A stretch of DNA of 7,312 bases, taken from NCBI GenBank assembly GCA_021814855.1, contig JAKAHQ010000083.1, positions 1-7,312 of the forward strand, read 5' to 3'. Origin of the DNA: Bacteroidota bacterium. GTDB lineage: Bacteria; Bacteroidota; Ignavibacteria; Ignavibacteriales; Melioribacteraceae. A program made the position numbers and the translations under genes. The notes under the pieces were generated by a model. That model did no database searches and was not told the DNA's origin. It worked only from the letters and a program-made list of their open reading frames with translations. Positions 1 to 6,098 of this stretch are shown piece after piece; the stretch's first letter is position 1; each line of letters opens with the position of its first letter.

Positions 1-102
1 ATCGGTTTGTTGAATCCGCTTTCTTTTGAGCGAACGGCGCAATTAATTTCTAAAGCATCTTTATGTTTTGTAAATACTAAAATGAAAATTATCTTTGCGT
101 GA
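1..102 (+). CDS. Possible C-terminal tail of an upstream gene (partial, uncertain)
   Basis: Reading frame 1 is open from the window edge to a TGA at 100-102, giving 33 codons that end in ...KMKIIFA. The first 60 bases are less AT-rich than the following 60, which would fit coding sequence. I do not recognise the peptide. A 33-codon open stretch is easily produced by chance, and the other two forward frames close at 13 and 29, so an upstream gene could equally end there. The candidate purE promoter lies over its last codons. This is a weak call. Confidence 0.2.
   Translation: MGLLNPLSFERTAQLISKASLCFVNTKMKIIFA
67..97 (+). promoter_or_regulatory. Candidate Bacteroidota-type promoter of purE
   Basis: A TTTG at 67-70 is followed after exactly 19 bases by TATCTTTG at 90-97. 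This matches the -33 TTTG / -7 TAnnTTTG consensus known for the housekeeping sigma factor of Bacteroidota. Transcription would begin a few bases after 97, leaving a leader of about 20 nt that still contains the ribosome binding site. The match is seen in the sequence; promoter activity is inferred. Confidence 0.5.
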
Positions 103-110
103 ATTATTTA

Positions 111-115
111 AAGGA
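111..115 (+). promoter_or_regulatory. Ribosome binding site of purE
   Basis: AAGGA stands 7 nt before the ATG at 123, a normal distance. It supports that ATG as the purE start. Confidence 0.6.
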
Positions 116-122
116 TATTTAA

Positions 123-617
123 ATGAACAAGATACAAGTGGCAATACTTATGGGCAGCGATTCGGATTACCCGGTAATGCAAAAAGCAGAAAATATTTTG
201 GATGAATTTGGAATATCTTATAAGACAAGAGTTTTATCGGCGCATAGAACTCCCAAGCAGACAACACAATTTATTTCTTCGGCTATGAAGGATGGAGCTA
301 AAGTATTTATTGCCGGTGCCGGCGGTGCGGCCCATCTTCCCGGTGTAGTTGCGGCACATACATCATACCCGGTAATCGGCGTGCCAATCATGGGAAAATT
401 GATGAATGGATTAGATTCACTTTTATCAATCGTTCAGATGCCTCCCGGCGTACCTGTAGCTACAGTTGCAGTAGACGGTGCTAAAAATGCAGCGCTGTTA
501 GCCGTTCAAATTTTATCGGTCGGTAATTCGGAATTATTTAAAAAGATGATGGATTACAAAAAGAATATGGAACAGGAAGTCCTTCGTAAGGATAAAAATC
601 TAAAGAAGATTGGTTAA
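123..617 (+). CDS. purE: PurE, N5-carboxyaminoimidazole ribonucleotide mutase (class I)
   Basis: This cytoplasmic enzyme of de novo purine synthesis moves the carboxyl group of N5-CAIR to C4, giving CAIR. The product is 164 aa, the usual length. The phosphate/substrate loop GSDSDYPVM is at residues 11-19. SAHRTP at 39-44 carries the conserved active-site His41, and the glycine-rich GAGGAAHLPGVVAA is at 65-78. The block SIVQMPPGVPVATVAV at 102-117 is typical of class I PurE, the form that works with PurK rather than the CO2-using class II form. No purK is present in the window. The ATG at 123 has a good ribosome binding site and a promoter match upstream. The gene faces the CDF gene, and their stop codons overlap. 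Confidence 0.96.
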   Translation: MNKIQVAILMGSDSDYPVMQKAENILDEFGISYKTRVLSAHRTPKQTTQFISSAMKDGAKVFIAGAGGAAHLPGVVAAHTSYPVIGVPIMGKLMNGLDSLLSIVQMPPGVPVATVAVDGAKNAALLAVQILSVGNSELFKKMMDYKKNMEQEVLRKDKNLKKIG

Positions 618-631
618 ACATCTCGTTTACC
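612..631. terminator. Weak hairpin over the convergent stop codons
   Basis: GGTTAAAC (612-619) and GTTTACC (625-631) can pair as a 7-bp stem with one bulged T and a 5-nt loop. The hairpin sits exactly where purE and the CDF gene end head to head. No uridine run follows on the + strand; on the - strand a T-rich stretch lies just beyond. It could act as a weak bidirectional terminator, but the stem is short and AT-rich. Confidence 0.22.
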
Positions 632-1624
632 AAACGCAACATAGATCGGATCGCCTAGCATACTGGCTTCGCTCCAAGTGTGATTTACCGATTTTACCTC
701 TTTTCTGAATTTGCAATCGTTGTGTTCGCAAAACTTGCATGTTTCGTCTTTGCAGTAATCCATGTGAATTCGAACGCCTGAATTCGGAAATTCATTCCAT
801 AAATAATTTTCGACGTAATTTTCCTCGAGATGGGATTCTTTAACGGAAAAATAAAAGGGAAGTATTAGATGAAAATCTACGAAAATTCTATCGCCTGATT
901 TTAGAAATCTTAAGTGATGTATATCTATCCAATAACTTTTCTTTATTCGTCTAAGTAAATCGACCAGCTTTTCAAGTGTTTGTTTATCGGTTTCGTTCAT
1001 TAAGCCGCCGATTGATTCTCGCAGCAGTTTGAATCCTGTAAAGAGAATATTTGACGCGACAAGGATGGCTATCATGGGATCCAACAAATGGAAACCCGTT
1101 ATGAGTACTAATATTAAACCGATTACGACGCCGAAGCTCGTGTAGGAATCGGTCAGAACATGTTTACCGTCGGCAATTAGTGTAATCGAATTCGTCATTT
1201 TTCCTTTTCGAACAAGATATAGTCCCAGAATCAAATTGATTATACCGGCAGCTGCAATTATAAGTGTACCTAAATCAAGTCTTTGGGTATGTATACCACT
1301 AATTATATCATGAACTGAATAATAAATAATTGTAAGGGCAGCAAGAAGAATCAAAAGTCCTTCGATACCGGCAGAAAAAAATTCTATATTTCCGTGACCG
1401 TACAAATGATTTTCATCGGCAGGCTTTGCGCTTAAGTAAATGCTGTAAAGCGCCATTGAGGTTGCCGCTACATGAACGACTGATTCGGCGGCATCCGAAA
1501 AAATAGCGCTTGAACCGGTTAACAGATAAGCCGCCATCTTTGATATAAACATCCCAACTCCAATTATAAGAGAAATCCAAGCTGCCTTTTTCTTATCGCG
1601 TAAATTTTCTTCAAAAGATTTCAT
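614..1624 (-). CDS. Cation diffusion facilitator (CDF) family metal transporter
   Basis: This inner-membrane protein probably exports a divalent metal (Zn, Fe, Mn or similar) by proton antiport. Counted from the ATG at 1624 it has 336 aa, with six hydrophobic segments at roughly residues 15-35, 38-63, 82-104, 118-138, 153-177 and 183-203, then a soluble C-terminal domain. The PADENHLYGHG loop at 68-78 before segment 3 is a CDF hallmark. The intramembrane metal site is H155-x3-D159 in segment 5, paired with E47-x3-H51 in segment 2, where well-studied CDFs have HxxxD or DxxxD. The tail holds C291, C296, C299 and C304, a likely metal-binding knuckle. I chose ATG 1624 because it starts at a typical charged N-terminus (MKSFEENL). 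An in-frame TTG at 1675 would add 17 hydrophobic residues and seems less likely. The metal specificity cannot be read from the sequence. Confidence 0.9.
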   Translation of the reverse strand: MKSFEENLRDKKKAAWISLIIGVGMFISKMAAYLLTGSSAIFSDAAESVVHVAATSMALYSIYLSAKPADENHLYGHGNIEFFSAGIEGLLILLAALTIIYYSVHDIISGIHTQRLDLGTLIIAAAGIINLILGLYLVRKGKMTNSITLIADGKHVLTDSYTSFGVVIGLILVLITGFHLLDPMIAILVASNILFTGFKLLRESIGGLMNETDKQTLEKLVDLLRRIKKSYWIDIHHLRFLKSGDRIFVDFHLILPFYFSVKESHLEENYVENYLWNEFPNSGVRIHMDYCKDETCKFCEHNDCKFRKEVKSVNHTWSEASMLGDPIYVAFGKRDV

Positions 1625-1648
1625 GAATTTTTCCGGCAAAAGATTTAT

Positions 1649-1656
1649 CAAACATA
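1649..1656 (-). promoter_or_regulatory. Candidate -7 box for the CDF gene
   Basis: On the - strand this reads TATGTTTG, a match to the Bacteroidota -7 consensus TAnnTTTG, 24 bases before the ATG at 1624. The upstream box is poor: only a TTG at 1675-1673, with a 16-base spacer that is shorter than usual. If real, it places the transcript start downstream of the alternative TTG codon and so favours the ATG 1624 start. Confidence 0.3.
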
Positions 1657-1679
1657 CGTAAAGTATACCGAACAAGAAA

Positions 1680-1707
1680 AATTTTCCAAGGCATTAACCG
1701 GAAAATT
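1680..1707. repeat. Inverted repeat upstream of the CDF gene
   Basis: The 8-base arms AATTTTCC (1680-1687) and GGAAAATT (1700-1707) flank a 12-base spacer, about 55 bases upstream of the CDF start. The arrangement could be an operator for a metal-responsive regulator or a weak RNA hairpin. Being AT-rich, it may also be chance. Confidence 0.25.
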
Positions 1708-1810
1708 CAGAAATCAAAGAAACCATTTCTCACCTATAGGAAATAAGTAGTCTCATTTTGCTAATTCCAAATTTTTATTTCGGAATTCAAGTAAAAACAA
1801 AGTTTTTGGG

Positions 1811-1826
1811 TGGCATATATTATGCA
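1811..1826 (+). promoter_or_regulatory. Candidate sigma-54 (-24/-12) promoter of the hydrogenase operon
   Basis: The bases TGGCATATATTATGCA fit the sigma-54 consensus TGGCACG-N4-TTGCA. The invariant GG is at 1812-1813 and the invariant GC at 1824-1825, exactly 12 bases apart, and the mismatches fall only at less conserved positions. A start about 12 bases later, near 1837, would leave a leader of about 27 nt before hydC. I found no TTTG-N19-TAnnTTTG promoter on the + strand here. The hexamer CATAAT at 1825-1830 could instead be a -10 box, but it has no good -35 partner. An enhancer-binding activator would be needed; none is in the window. Confidence 0.4.
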
Positions 1827-1831
1827 TAATA
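1818..1831. repeat. Perfect 14-bp palindrome, possible operator
   Basis: TATTATGCATAATA equals its own reverse complement. After three unpaired positions on each side, GGC (1812-1814) and GCC (1835-1837) also match, extending the dyad to 26 bp with 20 paired positions. It overlaps the -12 element of the candidate sigma-54 promoter and lies 32 bases before hydC, a position suited to a repressor. It does not resemble the Rex site TTGTTAA-N4-TTAACAA. Confidence 0.4.
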
Positions 1832-1863
1832 GCAGCCGAATCGATATTAATTGAGAGAAAAAG

Positions 1864-2352
1864 ATGCAAAATCAGATATTGGAAAGGTACCCGAAAAAAG
1901 ATCGAAGTAATCTTATTGCGATACTTCAAGACTTTCAAAATGAGTACGGTTATTTACCTGAGTCGACTCTAAAAGAAATTTCAGACTATGTAGCCATTCC
2001 CTTGAGCAGTGTGTATGGCGTTGCTACATTTTATAATCAGTTTAGACTGTCTCCCATAGGCAAAAACGTTATTCGTGTATGCAGGGGAACGGCGTGTCAT
2101 GTTAAAAGTTCGGCAAATATTCTAATTGCCTTAGAAACAGAATTGGGAATTAAAGCAGGGCAAACAACAAGAGATAAAAATTTTACTCTTGAGACAGTTG
2201 CTTGCATTGGGGCTTGCAGCATAGCGCCGGTAGTAAATATTAACCAAGAGTATTACGGTCGCGTAACCGTGAAAGAAATCCCGAAGATATTAAATAAATT
2301 CAAAAAGGAATCCTCGAAAACCAAAGTTGAAGAAACAGCGAGTGCAGAATGA
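1864..2352 (+). CDS. hydC: HydC, NuoE-like [2Fe-2S] subunit of NAD(H)-linked [FeFe] hydrogenase
   Basis: This small electron-transfer subunit belongs to the 24-kDa NuoE / HydC / HndA family and docks on the flavin subunit. The product has 162 aa, the family's usual size. A helical N-terminal half (about 1-65, including YGVATFYNQF at 51-60) precedes a thioredoxin-like [2Fe-2S] domain with ligands C73-x4-C78 and C114-x3-C118. The last 15 or so residues are charged and probably disordered. The ATG at 1864 has GAGAG 6 nt upstream. The TGA shares four bases (ATGA) with the hydB start, which implies translational coupling. Neighbouring hydB and hydA show that this is a hydrogenase subunit and not part of respiratory complex I, whose other genes are absent. 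Confidence 0.93.
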   Translation: MQNQILERYPKKDRSNLIAILQDFQNEYGYLPESTLKEISDYVAIPLSSVYGVATFYNQFRLSPIGKNVIRVCRGTACHVKSSANILIALETELGIKAGQTTRDKNFTLETVACIGACSIAPVVNINQEYYGRVTVKEIPKILNKFKKESSKTKVEETASAE

Positions 2353-4334
2353 AAAGTTTTATCGAAAAATGTTGCGATCAATGCTGGCACACTCATGATA
2401 ATCCTTGTGAATTATTTGTTGCGTGTTCAATAGAAGGACCATTATGCCATAAAGATGAAAACTGTCGGAATAAAATTAAGGAACTTAACAACCGGCTAAC
2501 ATACAAGACACACGACCTGCCTGTAATTTTTATCGGTATGGGTACTTGCGGTTTAGCGTCAGGCGCAGATAAAGTAAAAACATCGATAGAAAATGAATTA
2601 AATAAATTAAATATCATAGCCGAGATTATACCCACCGGATGTATCGGATATTGCGCTAAAGAACCTATTGTTGATATAAAACTTCCGAACAAAGAAAGAA
2701 TTTCTTATTGCGAGGTTACTCCTAAGGATGTAGCGTCTTTGCTAGAAACTACCTTAGTGAAAAAACTAGTCTATGAAAAGAAGCTTCTGGGAAGTTTTGG
2801 AAACGCCGCCGACGGTATTAAAAAAATTAATGATGTGCCGTTTTTCAAATTCCAACAAAAAGTTGTTTTGGAAAACTGCGGCATTATTAATCCGAATTCG
2901 ATTGATGAATACATAGCAGCCGGAGGATTTAAAGCCCTCGATAAAGCACTGAGAATTATGTCTTCCGAGCAGGTGATTCAAGAAATAAAAGACGCCGGAT
3001 TGAGAGGCAGAGGCGGAGCCGGGTTTTCTACAGGAGTGAAGTGGGAAATGGCAAACAAAAAAGTTGCAGATAAAAAATACTTGATTTGCAACGCCGACGA
3101 AGGAGATCCCGGAGCGTTTATGGATCGATCCGTTCTGGAAAGTGATCCTTACAGGGTAGTTGAAGGTATGATAATCGGAGGATATGCTATCGGCGCATCG
3201 CTGGGTTATATTTATTGTCGTGCCGAATATCCTCTAGCAATAGAGCGCCTGCAAAAAACCATTGAGACATGCAAAAGCTATGGCTTACTTGGAAATAATA
3301 TTTTAGGAAGCGGATTTGATTTCGATCTTAAAATAAAAAAAGGCGCCGGAGCTTTTGTGTGCGGCGAAGAGACAGCTCTTATAGCTTCCATAGAAGGCAA
3401 ACGGGGTATGCCGAAACCACGTCCGCCGTACCCTGCAGATTCCGGTCTTTGGGGAAAACCAACCATAATCAATAATGTAGAAACATTTGCCAACGTTGCC
3501 TCTATAATAAACAGAGGTTCATCCTGGTTCAACGGTATCGGAACAAAATCCAGCAAGGGAACAAAGGTGTTCGCATTGAGTGGAAAGATTGTAAACAGCG
3601 GCCTCGTTGAAGTGCCAATGGGTGTAAAACTTAGGGATATAGTATTCAATGTTGGCGGAGGAATTCCTAACGAGAAAAAATTTAAAGCAGTTCAGATAGG
3701 CGGTCCCTCAGGCGGTTGTTTGCCGGAATCGGTAATGGATACTCAAGTAGATTATGAGTCATTGAAAACTGTTGGAGCAATGATGGGCTCTGGCGGCTTT
3801 GTGGTTATGGATGAAGACACCTGTATGGTTGATGTCGCCAAATATTTCCTAACATTCATTAAAGATGAATCCTGCGGTAAATGCGTACCGTGTCGCGAAG
3901 GCACAAAAAGAATGCTCGAAATTATCGAACGGATACCGGTAAGTTACGGCCATAATTCTATTTCCATAGATCAGCTTCAAAGATTCAAAGGAATTGTTCA
4001 TCTCCAAAGACTTGCAGATGTGATCAGGGATACGTCTCTCTGTGGTTTAGGTCAAAGTGCGCCAAACCCGATTTTATCCGGATTGAGGTATTTCAAAGAT
4101 GAGTACGAAGAACATTTATTCGAAAGGAAATGTGAAGCCAAAGTATGTAAAGATATTCTTACGTTTGAAATTGATCCGGAAATCTGCAACGGCTGCGGAT
4201 TGTGCGCAAAGAAATGTTCCGTAGAAGCCATAGTAGGCGAAAAGAAACAGCCGCATCAAATAATCCAAGCTAAATGTTCAAAATGTGGAATGTGTTTTGA
4301 GACTTGCCGTTTCGAAGCTATTCGTATGAATTAA
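2349..4334 (+). CDS. hydB: HydB, NuoF-like flavin/NAD(H) subunit of [FeFe] hydrogenase
   Basis: This diaphorase subunit exchanges electrons between NAD(H), through FMN, and the Fe-S chain leading to HydA. Its 661 aa fall into these parts: a Cys-rich N-terminal segment with C8, C9, C12, C20, C26, C33 and C39; a thioredoxin-like domain (about 56-135) with C67, C98 and C102; the NuoF core with the NADH/FMN motifs GLRGRGGAGFSTG (217-229), NADEGDPGAF (248-257) and GAGAFVCGEETALI (332-345); an SLBB region; and the N3-type [4Fe-4S] site C509-x2-C512-x2-C515 with C565. C595 and C600 follow, and then a two-cluster ferredoxin domain (C613, C616, C619, C623; C643, C646, C649, C653). This layout matches HydB/HndC rather than complex I NuoF, which lacks the terminal domains. 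The N-terminal Cys-rich piece is extra relative to the HydB proteins I know best. No clear ribosome site precedes the start, which overlaps hydC by 4 bp. Confidence 0.94.
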   Translation: MKSFIEKCCDQCWHTHDNPCELFVACSIEGPLCHKDENCRNKIKELNNRLTYKTHDLPVIFIGMGTCGLASGADKVKTSIENELNKLNIIAEIIPTGCIGYCAKEPIVDIKLPNKERISYCEVTPKDVASLLETTLVKKLVYEKKLLGSFGNAADGIKKINDVPFFKFQQKVVLENCGIINPNSIDEYIAAGGFKALDKALRIMSSEQVIQEIKDAGLRGRGGAGFSTGVKWEMANKKVADKKYLICNADEGDPGAFMDRSVLESDPYRVVEGMIIGGYAIGASLGYIYCRAEYPLAIERLQKTIETCKSYGLLGNNILGSGFDFDLKIKKGAGAFVCGEETALIASIEGKRGMPKPRPPYPADSGLWGKPTIINNVETFANVASIINRGSSWFNGIGTKSSKGTKVFALSGKIVNSGLVEVPMGVKLRDIVFNVGGGIPNEKKFKAVQIGGPSGGCLPESVMDTQVDYESLKTVGAMMGSGGFVVMDEDTCMVDVAKYFLTFIKDESCGKCVPCREGTKRMLEIIERIPVSYGHNSISIDQLQRFKGIVHLQRLADVIRDTSLCGLGQSAPNPILSGLRYFKDEYEEHLFERKCEAKVCKDILTFEIDPEICNGCGLCAKKCSVEAIVGEKKQPHQIIQAKCSKCGMCFETCRFEAIRMN

Positions 4335-4343
4335 TTTCTTATC

Positions 4344-4348
4344 AGGAG
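4344..4348 (+). promoter_or_regulatory. Ribosome binding site that fixes the hydA start
   Basis: AGGAG lies 6 nt before the ATG at 4355 and inside the 20-bp hydB-hydA gap. It selects this ATG over an in-frame TTG at 4304 that would lie within hydB. Confidence 0.75.
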
Positions 4349-4354
4349 ACTAAC

Positions 4355-6085
4355 ATGGTTGAGCTTACAATAAATAATATAAAAGTTAAAGCTACGGAAG
4401 GAATGACTATACTTGAAGCGGCTAAATCTGTTGGCATTCATATACCTACTCTTTGTCATATGAAAGATTTATTTCCGACAGGCGCTTGCAGAATTTGTGT
4501 TGTTGAAGTTGAAGGTATGAGAGGATTAACACCGTCTTGCGCTTATCCTGTTATGCAGGGTATGAAGGTTGAGACAAACTCGCAGCGTGTACGTGTGGCA
4601 AGAAAAACTATAGTCGAATTGCTTATCGAAAATCATCCGCAGGACTGTCTTATCTGTGTACGGAATAAAAATTGCGAATTGCAGGATTTATCCGAGCGGT
4701 ATAATGTGCGAGAGCACAGGTACGTTGGTGAGAAAAAGATTCATGCAATTGATATTTCAAGCGCGTCGATGGAAAGGGACCCTGCAAAATGCATCTTATG
4801 CGGAAGATGCGCCCGCACTTGCGGAGAGATTCAAAAAATCGGCGCAATTGATTTTACTAACCGCGGATTTAAAAGCAGCGTTACAACCCCATTCAATAAA
4901 GGACTTAACGTTAGCGATTGCATACTTTGCGGTCAATGTATTTTGGTTTGTCCAACAGCTGCACTGAGAGAAAAAAGTCATTCCAAAGAAGTAATGAATG
5001 CCATTAACGACAAAAAGAAATTTACAGTAGCCCAAATTGCTCCTGCCGTCCGGGCGAGTATAGGCGAGGAATTTAATCTTCCTCTTGGCACAAACGCTAC
5101 CGGCCAACTCGTTAGCGGTTTAAGAAGATTGGGATTTAATAAAGTATTCGATACAAACTTTGCGGCTGATTTAACAATCATCGAAGAAGCAACAGAATTG
5201 ATTCGGAGAATCGGCAGCAATGAAACATTGCCGATGTTCACAAGCTGCTGCCCTGGTTGGGTAAAGTACATCGAACAAAACCGGCCTCATTTGCTTGAAC
5301 ATGTTTCATCTTGCAAATCTCCGCATGAAATGGAAGGCGCCGTATTAAAAACTTACTACGCAAAGAAAATGGGATTGGATCCGAAAGATATTTTCGTTGT
5401 GTCTATAATGCCGTGTACGGTAAAGAAATTTGAATCTGAAAGACCTGAATTGAAAGAAGAAGTATATACCGATGTAGATGCAGTCCTTACAACACGAGAG
5501 CTCGTGAGAATGTTTAATATGTCCGGCATCGATTTCAATGACCTGCCGGAAAGCGATTTCGATAATCCTCTTGGAGAATCGACCGGTGCGGCAGCCATAT
5601 TTGGAACAAGCGGCGGCGTTATGGAGGCCGCATTAAGAACCGCATATTATTTTATTTCAGGTAAAGAACTTGAAAAAGTAGAACTTCAGGATGTACGCGG
5701 AAATGCCGGGATCAAATCTGCAAATATCAAAATAGATGGAAGAGAAGTTAACGTTGCTATTGTTAACGGAATAGGAAATGTTGGACCGGTCCTCGACGCA
5801 ATTGAGAAAGGTGAATCGGAATATCATTTCATCGAAGTAATGGCTTGCCCGGGAGGGTGCATTAACGGCGGCGGACAGCCGATTCATCAAAAACCTGAAA
5901 AGATTAAAAAGCGAATTCAAAGTCTCTATGAAATTGATTCAAAGATGAAGAATCGCCGCTCCCATGAAAATGAATCGATAAAAAAGTTGTACAAAGAATT
6001 TTTAGGCGAACCCAACAGCCATAAAGCGCATGAAATTTTACATACCGAATATGTTGATCGGAAAAAAATGCTGCAAGGTAATTAA
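4355..6085 (+). CDS. hydA: HydA, catalytic subunit of [FeFe] hydrogenase (group A)
   Basis: This enzyme reduces protons to H2, or oxidises H2, at the H-cluster. From ATG 4355 it has 576 aa, close to Clostridium pasteurianum CpI. Domains in order are: plant-type [2Fe-2S] (C34, C45, C48, C62); a His-ligated [4Fe-4S] site (H94, C98, C101, C107); a two-cluster ferredoxin domain (C146, C149, C152, C156; C189, C192, C195, C199); and the catalytic domain with TSCCPGW (296-302), MPCTVKKFE (352-360) and MACPGGCINGGGQP (496-509). H-cluster ligands are C299, C354, C498 and C502. The proton path C298, E278, S318 and E281 is intact, as is K357 near the di-iron site. A small-subunit-like C-terminal segment follows (about 520-570). 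The extra C-terminal [2Fe-2S] domain of Thermotoga HydA is absent. Given hydC and hydB upstream, it is probably bifurcating. Active enzyme needs HydE, HydF and HydG, which are not in the window. Confidence 0.96.
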   Translation: MVELTINNIKVKATEGMTILEAAKSVGIHIPTLCHMKDLFPTGACRICVVEVEGMRGLTPSCAYPVMQGMKVETNSQRVRVARKTIVELLIENHPQDCLICVRNKNCELQDLSERYNVREHRYVGEKKIHAIDISSASMERDPAKCILCGRCARTCGEIQKIGAIDFTNRGFKSSVTTPFNKGLNVSDCILCGQCILVCPTAALREKSHSKEVMNAINDKKKFTVAQIAPAVRASIGEEFNLPLGTNATGQLVSGLRRLGFNKVFDTNFAADLTIIEEATELIRRIGSNETLPMFTSCCPGWVKYIEQNRPHLLEHVSSCKSPHEMEGAVLKTYYAKKMGLDPKDIFVVSIMPCTVKKFESERPELKEEVYTDVDAVLTTRELVRMFNMSGIDFNDLPESDFDNPLGESTGAAAIFGTSGGVMEAALRTAYYFISGKELEKVELQDVRGNAGIKSANIKIDGREVNVAIVNGIGNVGPVLDAIEKGESEYHFIEVMACPGGCINGGGQPIHQKPEKIKKRIQSLYEIDSKMKNRRSHENESIKKLYKEFLGEPNSHKAHEILHTEYVDRKKMLQGN

Positions 6086-6089
6086 GGAG
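6084..6089 (+). promoter_or_regulatory. Ribosome binding site of the sensory hydrogenase gene
   Basis: AAGGAG overlaps the last base pair of the hydA TAA and stands 9 nt before the ATG at 6099. An ATG at 6092 in another frame is only 2 nt from it, too close for good initiation. Confidence 0.65.
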
Positions 6090-6098
6090 AGATGAACC

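Noticed and set aside
1625..1675. 17-residue extension of the CDF protein from a TTG
   Set aside because: The ATG at 1624 gives the usual charged start, and a -7 promoter box lies between the two candidate starts.
1763..1807. Small inverted repeats: AATTCC/GGAATT (1763-1787) and AAAAAC/GTTTTT (1793-1807)
   Set aside because: Arms of 6 bp in AT-rich DNA are expected by chance. The second has the look of a terminator stem but no GC-rich part, and no + strand gene ends before it.
1753..1938. 61-codon - strand frame over the intergenic region and the hydC start
   Set aside because: It runs through the presumed promoter and antisense to hydC, with no recognisable domain and no ribosome site of note.
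1864..4334. Reading hydC and hydB as nuoE and nuoF of respiratory complex I
   Set aside because: HydB has an added N-terminal thioredoxin-like domain and a C-terminal two-cluster ferredoxin domain, and the genes are followed directly by hydA; no other nuo genes are present.
4304..4354. N-terminal extension of HydA from a TTG inside hydB
   Set aside because: ATG 4355 has AGGAG at 6 nt and begins with the normal ferredoxin-like start (MVELTIN); the extra 17 residues have no family counterpart.
4656..4967. 103-codon + frame inside hydA, and several - strand frames across hydB, hydA and the sensor gene
   Set aside because: They lie wholly within genes whose own frames carry conserved motifs; they are out-of-frame readings with no family features.
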